The notes under the pieces were generated by a model. It did no database searches. It saw only the letters and a program-made list of their open reading frames with translations, and was not told where the DNA came from. From the NCBI GenBank assembly GCA_016196225.1, contig JACPXZ010000010.1:1-64000 (forward strand): a DNA stretch of 64,000 bases, given 5' to 3'. Origin of the DNA: Candidatus Peregrinibacteria bacterium. Its GTDB lineage: Bacteria > Patescibacteriota > Gracilibacteria > Peribacterales > Peribacteraceae. Positions 6,612-14,647 of the stretch are shown one piece after another; the stretch's first letter is position 1, and each line of letters starts with the position of its first letter. A program made the translations under genes and the position numbers.

Positions 6612-7742
6612 TTACTTCTCTCTCCTCATCACTGCTAAGAATTCATCAAATAAATAATTTGCGTCTTCCGGTCCCGGGGATGCTTCGGGATGGAACTGCA
6701 CCGCAAAAAATTTACCCGATTGGTGCCGTATCCCCTCGACTGTCCCGTCATTGGCATTGGTAAACCATACGGACCACCCGAGCGGAAGTTTTTTTTCATC
6801 CACCGCAAACCCGTGGTTTTGAGAGGTGATGATGCAATGGCTCATGTCATGGTTCGTCGAGCTCACCATGACACGTTCAATACATGGCTGATTCGCCCCC
6901 CTATGTCCGTACTTGAGTTTGTATGTCTCTCCCCCGATTGCGAGTGCCATGAGCTGGCATCCGAGACAAATCCCGAATGTCGGGATCCCCTTCTCAAGAG
7001 CTCTTCGAATATTCTCGATCGTGGCAATGCATATCTTGGGATCCCCCGGACCATTCGAAATAAAGACTCCATCAAAGCGATCTTTACAGCTCTCAAGATT
7101 AAAGTCCCACGGAACCCGGATCACCGTGATCCCCCGTTTGAGGAAGTTCCGTAAAATCCCCCTCTTCATCCCGCAGTCATACGCAAGGACCGTACGGGGA
7201 TTAATCACCTGATCTTCCTTGCGCGGTTCGTAGATGGTGACCTCCTTGCAACTGACTTCGGCAACGAGATTCCTCTTGTTTGGATCTTCTAATTCTACAT
7301 TCTGCATTCTACATTCTACATTCTGCCGCAGACAGCCCAGCATCACTCCATGCTCCCGCAACTTCTTAGTGAGCGCCCGTGTATCCACCCCCGTGATCCC
7401 GGGAATATCGTGCTTAACCATCCAGTTATGGAGAGAACTCACCGCATTATGGTGACTAAAGAAGCGGCTCTCCTGCGCGACCACCACTCCCCGCACATGA
7501 ATGTGTTCGCTCTCAAAATTCCTACTAAATCCATACTCATTCTTCTCCTCACTCGGCACCCCATAATTCCCGATCAACGGATACGTAAACACGAGGATCT
7601 GTCCTCGATAACTTGGATCGGTCAAGCTCTCCGGGTATCCCACCATCCCCGTTGTAAAGACTACTTCCCCATCGCTATCTCGGGGTGCACCAAACGACTC
7701 GCCTTCAAAGACGGTACCATCTTGAAGGATAAGAGAGGTCAT
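6612..7742 (-). CDS. carA: Carbamoyl-phosphate synthase small subunit
   Basis: CarA hydrolyses glutamine and feeds ammonia to CarB for pyrimidine/arginine synthesis. The 376-residue protein has the N-terminal CPSase domain (GTVFEGESFG, FTYPLIGNYG) and a class I glutaminase with nucleophile Cys259 in FGICLGCQLMALA and His351/Glu353 in FHPEASPGPEDANYLFDEF. The usual CLGHQ is CLGCQ here. Two stretches look inserted: NVECRMQNVE (residues 141-150) from a TTCTACATTCTGC repeat, and IERVMVSSTNHDMSH (residues ~288-302) from a GTCATGGT...ACCATGAC palindrome. The ATG at 7742 begins the conserved domain. carB is not in the window. Confidence 0.93.
   Translation of the reverse strand: MTSLILQDGTVFEGESFGAPRDSDGEVVFTTGMVGYPESLTDPSYRGQILVFTYPLIGNYGVPSEEKNEYGFSRNFESEHIHVRGVVVAQESRFFSHHNAVSSLHNWMVKHDIPGITGVDTRALTKKLREHGVMLGCLRQNVECRMQNVELEDPNKRNLVAEVSCKEVTIYEPRKEDQVINPRTVLAYDCGMKRGILRNFLKRGITVIRVPWDFNLESCKDRFDGVFISNGPGDPKICIATIENIRRALEKGIPTFGICLGCQLMALAIGGETYKLKYGHRGANQPCIERVMVSSTNHDMSHCIITSQNHGFAVDEKKLPLGWSVWFTNANDGTVEGIRHQSGKFFAVQFHPEASPGPEDANYLFDEFLAVMRREK
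6844..6874. repeat. In-gene palindrome ATGTCATGGT...ACCATGACA
   Basis: Thirty-one bases inside carA matching the palindrome at 34910-34940 at 29 positions. Arms ATGTCATGGT and ACCATGACA flank an 11-nt loop. It encodes VMVSSTNHDMS, a place where CarA proteins normally have a shorter linker. Confidence 0.7.
7292..7326. repeat. In-gene TTCTACATTCTGC repeat
   Basis: Iterated ATTCTACATTCTGC units within carA, read on the coding strand as NVECRMQNVE. The sequence is a low-complexity repeat unlike the flanking coding DNA and adds residues between the two CarA domains without breaking the frame. Confidence 0.65.
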
Positions 7743-7864
7743 ATCGGGCGTAGAGTACAGGAAGAGCAGGGAAGAAAACATAAAAAAGAGAGGTCTGTGT
7801 TGCCACAGACCCCTCAGCGCCACGTGAAGATATGCACTCACGTGACTGGTACCGCGCCTTTGCG

Positions 7865-8557
7865 TTACCAACAATGACTCCTGACAGCCGGGTAGTATTG
7901 ATAGTGTCGGGTGACACCATCAGCACCATTGGATCCCTGCAGACCGGTTGCGCCGGTTGCGCCGGTGTACCCACGAGGTCCTTGCAGACCCGTAGCGCCG
8001 GTTGCGCCGGTGTACCCACGAGGTCCTTGCAGACCCGTAGCGCCGGTATCGCCTTGCGAACCTTGCGGTCCGACGGCGCCGGTGAAACCACGGAGACCGG
8101 TCGTGCTCCGGACGAAGTCCGGATCACTCTTGAGGACAGTTGCCACATCTCCCGCCGTTGCCGGCTTGGGGAGCGTATCGATACGGGTATTGACCGCACC
8201 GATTGCTCTTGCATTCACATTCACCTTGCCTTGCAGCTTGGTGATACGAGTGCCGAGAGCGTCGACGTCGCCTCGAAGTGCGGTGATCTTGCCCTGTTGG
8301 ACAAGCACCGCGTCATTCGTGGCGATCAGGTCAGTCCGGAGGGACTGGACCTGGGTATCGAGCACTACGGTGTTATCCACTGCAGTGTTTGCCGTCGCCT
8401 GTGCGTCGTCACCGGCTTTTTGAGCCGCGACGATCGAAGTATCCTGATCGCTATCCCGATTCCAGTTCAAAAAAACATGGGCATGCGGGACGAGCAGGAA
8501 CCCACCGACAACAGCGATCCCGATCGACATGAAAACCTTCTGAACGGTTGCGGACAT
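7865..8557 (-). CDS. Collagen-like repeat surface protein
   Basis: A 230-residue protein with an N-terminal membrane anchor ([23 protein letters not shown]), a heptad-like helical region ([20 protein letters not shown]...) likely to trimerise, and Gly-X-Y repeats from about residue 154 to 219 ([32 protein letters not shown]). Collagen-like bacterial proteins form trimeric surface fibres. The ATG at 8557 is chosen because GAAAGGG lies just upstream; a TTG at 8572 is the alternative. It has its own perfect consensus promoter. The repeats are 45-bp near-identical DNA units, so the length may vary. Confidence 0.85.
   Translation of the reverse strand: MSATVQKVFMSIGIAVVGGFLLVPHAHVFLNWNRDSDQDTSIVAAQKAGDDAQATANTAVDNTVVLDTQVQSLRTDLIATNDAVLVQQGKITALRGDVDALGTRITKLQGKVNVNARAIGAVNTRIDTLPKPATAGDVATVLKSDPDFVRSTTGLRGFTGAVGPQGSQGDTGATGLQGPRGYTGATGATGLQGPRGYTGATGATGLQGSNGADGVTRHYQYYPAVRSHCW
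7934..8050. repeat. 45-bp tandem repeat in collagen-like gene
   Basis: About 2.5 copies of a 45-bp unit containing GCGCCGGTGTACCCACGAGG, each encoding five G-X-Y triplets. The near identity points to recent duplication. Confidence 0.85.
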
Positions 8558-8613
8558 TGCGGACCCTTTCAAAGAGACTTGTGGGTGTAAAGGAACGACA
8601 GTACCTGTTTATT

Positions 8614-8642
8614 ATTATAAAACTAAATATTGTCTCTGTCAA
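8614..8642 (-). promoter_or_regulatory. Consensus sigma70 promoter of collagen-like gene
   Basis: Minus strand TTGACA (8637-8642), exactly 17 bases, TATAAT (8614-8619). Both boxes match the consensus at every position. The -35 box lies inside the last codons of the upstream 842-residue gene. Transcription would start near 8607, giving a leader of about 50 nt. Confidence 0.9.
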
Positions 8643-11151
8643 TAAACCCCAGCCGATCGCTAAAGTCGCGCACATCGACAACCGTTCCATTTGCCTTGCG
8701 CAGACGGAGGTTATACACCGGTACAAACCCTTCCCTGCCCCCTTCGGCGAGGAACCGCAACGTCACCATGGAGACCCCGGGAATAGCTTCCACTGCCTGC
8801 AGACTTGCCGCCCCTCCTGCAAGTGCTTTTGCCCGTTCGAACTCTCCACGAACATTCGGAGCACCCGCACGGACCTGCGTTTCATAAATCGCCCGCCGAA
8901 CTCCGTTCCGATATCGGCTTGAATCCACAAGAAGTCGACTAAGCATGTCTTCTGTCCACGTTCCCCGCTCGGCAGGAGGAACATCGATACGCCCGACTGG
9001 CACTGCCCCTCCTACAACCGCAACAACACCAGGCGAACGCTCCAACATCATGCGACTCACTATTTGGCCCGGCGATAATTCTTCGACCATCCGCCAATGG
9101 AGCCACTGATTAAAGGGAACACCAATATCTCCTCCTCCTACGACAACACGTGCCCGAACCGACTGCGATGCCGCATCGTAGCGGATCGTGTCTAAAAGAA
9201 CGGGTGACCCCGGGAGATTAATATCATTCCCGACACGCAGGATATCCTGCGCAACTTCCGCCTCGCCCATAAGATTTAACTGTCCCGTACGTACGCTGTT
9301 TTCGAATGCCGCTCTATTACCGGTGCCATACGCTTGTAACGCTGTACGAAATCGACTGGTGTCGAGGACAAATGATGGCCGCACATTGAGTGCCCGGACA
9401 CCAGATGTCGCAACCGACGGAAATTCCACGAGTATGTATTCACCCGCAATCCCCGCTGGACGAAGTTGTCGGAATGTATACCCACTGCGCCCAAGCTCTT
9501 CAAGACTCCGCCGGAGTGCTGCGTTGGATTCGCCAGGGAGGAGCGTCTCCAGTCCTCCCACCCCTCCACTCCCCCGTATCAACGCTGCCCTCTGCTGAAA
9601 ATGTTTTCCAAGAGAGAGATTCGTGCCGAGTGCACGCTCTTTGCCCAAACTTACCATCGTATCAAATGCACGCCGCGCATCACCGGTCAGATCGAAATAA
9701 TTCTGATTTTGTCCTAATGTAGGGACAGCCGCCTGAACCCGTGCACGGAGAGATTCGTTGGCAGGATTGCTCGATGCAATGTCAAAGAACACGTACGATA
9801 ACATACTGCTCGCCGCACGATTATTGTCCGCACTCCCCAACCACTGGAGGATACGCGACCGGTTATGCTGGATATCCGCATAATTGGCATCGGATTGTGG
9901 GATGCGATTCAATTGTGTATTGAGCAAATTTGCATCAATCGACCACTGACCGCTCGGACCTTGTGCAAAGCTTGTGGCAAGAGCTGTCAACGGAACGACT
10001 CGGAGCAACCCTGCTCCCACAACTTCCGGAGAATTTCGCCCGATAATACTCTCTCCCAAAACATCTTCGATTTCCCGAACATGATTCGCATTCTCTTCGA
10101 TCGGACTCCCCTGTCCCCGCGCCTGGTCAATCGCATCGAACATATTCCCCCCCCGACTCCAAAACTTATGTGCAAAGTATGCCGCGACTCCGGCAAAGAG
10201 CAACGGTTTTCCTTTGTCACTCCTGAGTAACATGAACGCCGTGATGAGGAGGACGAGCTTTTCTCCTCCTCCCAAATTTTGCCAGACATCGCGCATCCCC
10301 ATCGCCTCCCGGACAGCCCCTAAACGGTTCAGCTCTCCCGCGGCATCCGTCGTGACCCGCGCCCGCTCCGATTGATACCCGTCGCTCACCTTTTGCAATT
10401 CCTCCATGATTGCCGGATTAAATATCCCGAGTCGGATCGCTCCACGAAACGGTGACAATGGAGGAGGTACTCCTCCTATCGGAGGAGGTGCTGCAGAGTA
10501 CGATGTGAGCACTCTCCCTCTCTGCCGATGCCACTCAAAATCCCGACGACTGTCGCTGCGTAATGTATTCGAAAGAGCCGGAGTTGCAGGATCGATTTGA
10601 TAATGCTGATTCAAACTCTCCACCGCCAACCTATGGGCCGGACTCCCGACCGCGGGAACCTCGCTCCCAAAGACCGCTCCCAATGCTTGCTGCAACGTTC
10701 CAAGATTTCCCCGTCTTTGGATATCCGCAAAATTAGTCCCAATATTGTGCCGGTCTCGGACATCCTGCGGGATAAAGCGCAACGAGAACTGTTCAAAGCT
10801 ACGGATACGCTCCGCGGGCGGGAGGTGAAGGAGAACTTCCTTCGGCCCAAATGTTCCTGATGGTGCCGCCGGAGTTTGTAATGCGGTGAAAATAGTCGGA
10901 TCACGGAATGCTTGTATCCACTCTGAGTCGTCTGCAAGACGGAGCATTGTTTCGTTCGCAAGATTCGACAGTTGCTCACCCGGAAACAACTGCGTGACCA
11001 ACGGGCCAACCACGGGCATTGTCCGTACATAACTTATTGCCTTATCGACATATCCTTCGGCGGGTCCCCCCGCCGGTCCACCGGTGGGAGGACAGAGGGA
11101 ACAGAGTCTCCGTTCCTTATGAGAGCCGTTCACAGAAAAATCATTCATCAT
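8623..11151 (-). CDS. Large hypothetical protein (842 aa) with central membrane segment
   Basis: I recognise no family. The N-terminal 290 residues are hydrophilic with Pro/Gly stretches (GGPAGGPAEG, APPPIGGVPPPLSP). One or two hydrophobic helices follow (residues 298-309 KLVLLITAFMLL and 316-331 PLLFAGVAAYFAHKFW), then about 500 mixed alpha/beta residues ending FIDRDNI. The start ATGATG overlaps the TGA of the preceding 134-aa gene, so the two are translationally coupled. The 888-aa gene lies upstream in the same unit. Composition resembles its large neighbour (Ala/Gly-rich, few Cys). A membrane-associated complex with the two upstream products is inferred. Confidence 0.75.
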   Translation of the reverse strand: MMNDFSVNGSHKERRLCSLCPPTGGPAGGPAEGYVDKAISYVRTMPVVGPLVTQLFPGEQLSNLANETMLRLADDSEWIQAFRDPTIFTALQTPAAPSGTFGPKEVLLHLPPAERIRSFEQFSLRFIPQDVRDRHNIGTNFADIQRRGNLGTLQQALGAVFGSEVPAVGSPAHRLAVESLNQHYQIDPATPALSNTLRSDSRRDFEWHRQRGRVLTSYSAAPPPIGGVPPPLSPFRGAIRLGIFNPAIMEELQKVSDGYQSERARVTTDAAGELNRLGAVREAMGMRDVWQNLGGGEKLVLLITAFMLLRSDKGKPLLFAGVAAYFAHKFWSRGGNMFDAIDQARGQGSPIEENANHVREIEDVLGESIIGRNSPEVVGAGLLRVVPLTALATSFAQGPSGQWSIDANLLNTQLNRIPQSDANYADIQHNRSRILQWLGSADNNRAASSMLSYVFFDIASSNPANESLRARVQAAVPTLGQNQNYFDLTGDARRAFDTMVSLGKERALGTNLSLGKHFQQRAALIRGSGGVGGLETLLPGESNAALRRSLEELGRSGYTFRQLRPAGIAGEYILVEFPSVATSGVRALNVRPSFVLDTSRFRTALQAYGTGNRAAFENSVRTGQLNLMGEAEVAQDILRVGNDINLPGSPVLLDTIRYDAASQSVRARVVVGGGDIGVPFNQWLHWRMVEELSPGQIVSRMMLERSPGVVAVVGGAVPVGRIDVPPAERGTWTEDMLSRLLVDSSRYRNGVRRAIYETQVRAGAPNVRGEFERAKALAGGAASLQAVEAIPGVSMVTLRFLAEGGREGFVPVYNLRLRKANGTVVDVRDFSDRLGFIDRDNI

Positions 11152-11552
11152 GCGGCGAGAGCGTCATCGGGGGTAAAGAGCGGGTATTCGTTTTCGAATA
11201 TGACAGGGAGCTTACCCCGCAGTTCTTGCATCACTTCGGTTGCCTTTGTGTCGGCTGCCGCATCGATCCCAAAATTGGCATGTGTCTCAAACCATTCAAC
11301 AAGCGGGACGGCATCTGCAGTCTCTTCTGCAAAAGCCTTATCCTCCGCCGCATGGAAGGCAGCAATTGCTTCCGGAGCACACTTTGCAATAAAGAGTTGC
11401 CAGAAACCGTCGATGGTAACCTCCGTCATCGCACGGAGGAATGCAGTATCCTGCGGACGGGTCATCGGAGGGAGATGCATCGTCGCCTCGGCCACAATTT
11501 CTCCAAAAGAAGGAGGAACGGGACGGCCGGTGGGGAGTGTGATTGCATTCAT
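11148..11552 (-). CDS. Hypothetical protein (134 aa) between two large proteins
   Basis: A small acidic, Ala-rich, mostly helical soluble protein (FWQLFIAKCAPEAIAAFHAAEDKAFAEETADAVPLVEWFETH). No known motif. Its start lies 5 nt after the stop of the 888-aa gene and its stop overlaps the start of the 842-aa gene, so all three are cotranscribed and probably made in fixed proportion. Confidence 0.65.
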   Translation of the reverse strand: MNAITLPTGRPVPPSFGEIVAEATMHLPPMTRPQDTAFLRAMTEVTIDGFWQLFIAKCAPEAIAAFHAAEDKAFAEETADAVPLVEWFETHANFGIDAAADTKATEVMQELRGKLPVIFENEYPLFTPDDALAA

Positions 11553-11557
11553 AGAGT

Positions 11558-14224
11558 TTATGGGGCTTTATTGGACGAAGACTGCGAAAGATGATAGACA
11601 CCGACCGCAACGAGTCCCACGGGACCAAGGAACCATGTTGCTGCAACAGCAGCCACTGCGGTACCGGGATTGTTCTTCACAAACTTGAACGGGGCTGCAA
11701 TCGCTCGTCCTCCCATTTTGGCAGCACCAACCACGGGATTCACGATGACGGCCATCCCTGCATGTCCAAGTTGTTTGCTTCCCCAACCAATTCCTTTCCC
11801 GATACCTTTGCCTACTGCTTTGCCACCACGGAGCAACCCCCCGACAGAGATCTTCGTCTTCTCACCTCCGACTTCACCAAGGATAAACCGCCGACGCACC
11901 CACTCCACTCCTCGATCGGCCGCCACGATCGCACGCTCAATCCGCTTGTCGTATTTGGCAGGCGCGGACCCCTCAAGCATTTGCTGAAGGAGAGCCACAT
12001 GTTCTGACTTAGTGGGGTCTTTGATAATTGCCGCCTGTTTGCTCGCATCCACCCCCGCCCCCGGTCCGAGATCCCGCACCAATGCGACGGCATGATGCGT
12101 CACGAGCGCTTTGCTGATCTCCCGCATCGCGTTCAAGAACGCATCTGTCTTTTGGAGCTTAATTGCCTTCGACCCGGCAGTCCCCTCGTGTAACTTTTTC
12201 AATGAAAAATATGCGACGATCAACGCATCAGGACGCTTTGTTGCCCGCCACTGCGGGACTTCTCCCGTCATACTGACACCGCACGACTGTGCAACCGCCG
12301 CAAGAATTTTTTGGGACCTGGCCTCGGGATTCCTCGAAAGATTACCCAAGTTTTTAAACCAATTACCGGCACGCTCCCCGCTCGAGACCCGCTCTCCATA
12401 GAGTTCATTGGATAAGTCCTCTGCCGCAGAAGAAAGTTCAGCATCAACGTAACTGCGTGCACGGATAAAGTTGGTCGCGGCATTCGCCTCCTGCTCGGTC
12501 GCTCCATGGTACTTCTGTAAATATTCCTTGATCACGGCATATTGAGCATTATCACCATCCAACCCTCCTCCACCGATACTTTTCCGAACCTCTTCACAAA
12601 GATTGTGAATATCAAGACTGGCCCCAAATTGGGCAGTTTGCGGTATACCGGCCGCATCGAACATATTGAGTATTTGCGGTCCCGTCGTAACACCATTACT
12701 TCTCAAGGCTCGGACAATGGGTAACATTTTTGTAGCGATTTTTCGATATTCTTCGATCTGCTGACGTACTTCTCTTTCAAAACCGCCAAGCCACTGATAT
12801 ACCGCACCAAGGTCCGGCCTTGTCGGCGCTGCAGCGGCAACTGTCATCGTCTCTGTACGTCCAAGAAAAGCCACCGTTACAACAGTGCCGATCGTTAACG
12901 TGCCAACGGTTCCGCGCACCGTACTGATCGCACCCAAATCTGTAGTTAATTGATCCCATCCAAATTCGAGAGGTGGTGACATCCCTTCTAATCCCCCAAT
13001 CAATTGTTCAATCCTTTTTCTCTCTGGCTCTGGCATGTTTGTTGTCGTTCCAAGAACGTTCCGCAAATCTTTGTATCGCATGAGGATCGTCGCTGCGATC
13101 GCTGCACCCGAATGATTTTCACTCCCCGTGCGCAGTCGCGTAAAGAATCGATGCTGCTCGCTTACTTCTGTATGAAGCTTTAAAAGCTTCTGTTTGCTCA
13201 GTGCAAGCGTGGGTGCCATAGACGCACTCCCTTGCAATCGACCCCAAAGGAGTTCTGCTACTTCGTACGATGCATTGGGCGTCGCAGGACCGACGGGCGG
13301 ATCCGTGGTGACGAAATCCCACAGTTCCGCATGTTGTTGCAAGGCAACATTCAGTTGCGCCCGGCTCAAACTTGCAACCAACTCGCCACGAAAAGGAGCA
13401 GTAGCTATCCGATGTTTTACAAGGTTCCCGGTGTTTATAGAGACCTGAATCATCTGCCCTCCAACATTCACGGTTCCATCAATATTCGTATAACTCTTAT
13501 CAAGATCGATCACATCCGTTTTGGCTTTCGTGATCCTCCGTGCATCCATATTCTTCCTCGTATTTTTGATAATGTACGTCTCTGCTAGAGGGGGGCTCCC
13601 AAGATCACGGATACCGAGACTACTCAAAGATTTGCCCGTGAGTTCTTTTTGTAAATCAGTGACACTCCCAATCGTCTGGTCTCGCCAAAACGTATGACGC
13701 ATATCTATTTGGAGATGACGCGGCGCACCATCAATATCACAACGAATATTGACATGATGAGCAGGGACATTCTCACTCTGATGGATCACGGCCGGTAACC
13801 CATACTGCACATAATCGAGGAGAGCTTGTTTGGGCAAACTTTCGCGGACTGCTTCTGCAATCGCCCGAACGCGCTGATGATAGGCAGTATCCGCCACGAC
13901 ACCGACGCGACCGGGTGTCCCCGGGACCACTCTCCGGAGCGCTGCCGAAATATTCTGATTAAGTACACCCTCGAGTTGTGCCTGATCAATAGCATGACGG
14001 GTAACATCCAAATTCCCCGCAATACGGATCGCCACCTGACGGGCCATTTGCAGAGCCACAGGGTCAACCTGTGCATCCGGAACGTTATGTGGGATGTGCA
14101 AACCCAACAGATGCTGGAGGAGTACCTCATCTTCTGCACTTGCAGCCGTCGACCGGACGTGATCGCTCACGCCGGCTTCGAAGTCTATTTGAGTGCTCGG
14201 ATCTGGCACGTTGGCTGCAGTCAA
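11558..14224 (-). CDS. Large hypothetical protein (888 aa) with C-terminal membrane helices
   Basis: No family recognised. Most of the protein is hydrophilic and helical. A Gly-rich stretch with GKGIGKGIGWGSKQLGHAGMAV precedes the C-terminal hydrophobic region (about residues 855-880, AVAAVAATWFLGPVGLVAVGVYHL). The start is a TTG codon; an in-frame TAG lies a few codons upstream and no ATG is available near the promoter, so TTG is the best choice. It opens a three-gene unit with the 134-aa and 842-aa products. Possibly a cytoplasmic or surface assembly attached by its C-terminus. Confidence 0.72.
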   Translation of the reverse strand: MTAANVPDPSTQIDFEAGVSDHVRSTAASAEDEVLLQHLLGLHIPHNVPDAQVDPVALQMARQVAIRIAGNLDVTRHAIDQAQLEGVLNQNISAALRRVVPGTPGRVGVVADTAYHQRVRAIAEAVRESLPKQALLDYVQYGLPAVIHQSENVPAHHVNIRCDIDGAPRHLQIDMRHTFWRDQTIGSVTDLQKELTGKSLSSLGIRDLGSPPLAETYIIKNTRKNMDARRITKAKTDVIDLDKSYTNIDGTVNVGGQMIQVSINTGNLVKHRIATAPFRGELVASLSRAQLNVALQQHAELWDFVTTDPPVGPATPNASYEVAELLWGRLQGSASMAPTLALSKQKLLKLHTEVSEQHRFFTRLRTGSENHSGAAIAATILMRYKDLRNVLGTTTNMPEPERKRIEQLIGGLEGMSPPLEFGWDQLTTDLGAISTVRGTVGTLTIGTVVTVAFLGRTETMTVAAAAPTRPDLGAVYQWLGGFEREVRQQIEEYRKIATKMLPIVRALRSNGVTTGPQILNMFDAAGIPQTAQFGASLDIHNLCEEVRKSIGGGGLDGDNAQYAVIKEYLQKYHGATEQEANAATNFIRARSYVDAELSSAAEDLSNELYGERVSSGERAGNWFKNLGNLSRNPEARSQKILAAVAQSCGVSMTGEVPQWRATKRPDALIVAYFSLKKLHEGTAGSKAIKLQKTDAFLNAMREISKALVTHHAVALVRDLGPGAGVDASKQAAIIKDPTKSEHVALLQQMLEGSAPAKYDKRIERAIVAADRGVEWVRRRFILGEVGGEKTKISVGGLLRGGKAVGKGIGKGIGWGSKQLGHAGMAVIVNPVVGAAKMGGRAIAAPFKFVKNNPGTAVAAVAATWFLGPVGLVAVGVYHLSQSSSNKAP

Positions 14225-14247
14225 AAGATATGTGTGTAAATCTATCT

Positions 14248-14276
14248 ATTGTAGCAAAAAAACGCATTTGAGGCAA
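14248..14276 (-). promoter_or_regulatory. Promoter of the 888-aa gene
   Basis: Minus strand TTGCCT (14271-14276), 17-base spacer, TACAAT (14248-14253). Predicted start near 14241 leaves about 17 nt before the TTG start codon. Confidence 0.65.
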
Positions 14277-14296
14277 TGTGGGAGAGTTATGGATTC

Positions 14297-14620
14297 TTAT
14301 GCTGATTTTTTCTTTTCCCCTTGCGGCTTCGCTGCATCGGAAGTTGCGGGTTTTGGTGTTGCTATCGGGGACTCTGCTAACGGAGCGGGGGCAGCTGTGG
14401 GGGATGTAGAGACAGAGATCTTCATATCCACTCCCCGCCTATTGAACAAGGCCCGTAACAATTGCCCGTAGTACGTATCCTCTGGGTGATGAGCCAATAA
14501 CTTTTTGAGGTAGCTCTCGGGATCCGCCGGTTGTCGCGGGGCAGGTCGCCACTCAGGAATGAACGAAGGGGATGAGTGTGTGATACCCAAGAAAGAGAAA
14601 ATAGGAAAATACACAATCAT
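14297..14620 (-). CDS. Small hypothetical protein, start uncertain
   Basis: The open frame encodes up to 107 residues: a hydrophobic beginning, a helical middle (DPESYLKKLLAHHPEDTYYGQLLRALF is protein-like) and an Ala/Pro/Lys-rich tail ending GEKKKSA. The ATG at 14620 lies inside the predicted -10 box, so translation more likely starts at a downstream TTG (14590) or at ATG 14425, where GGGGAG precedes MKISVST. No family recognised. It lies just upstream of the large-protein unit and may be expressed with it. Confidence 0.45.
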   Translation of the reverse strand: MIVYFPIFSFLGITHSSPSFIPEWRPAPRQPADPESYLKKLLAHHPEDTYYGQLLRALFNRRGVDMKISVSTSPTAAPAPLAESPIATPKPATSDAAKPQGEKKKSA

Positions 14621-14647
14621 TATACAATTTATTTATTATTTAGTCAA
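14619..14647 (-). promoter_or_regulatory. Strong sigma70 promoter
   Basis: Minus strand TTGACT (14642-14647), 17 bases, TATAAT (14619-14624). It would start transcription near 14612 for the small hypothetical gene. The -35 box lies in the last codons of the lamin-tail gene. Confidence 0.8.

Noticed and set aside
7934-8050. Repeats resembling a short CRISPR or other array
   Set aside because: They are 45-bp tandem coding repeats giving Gly-X-Y triplets.
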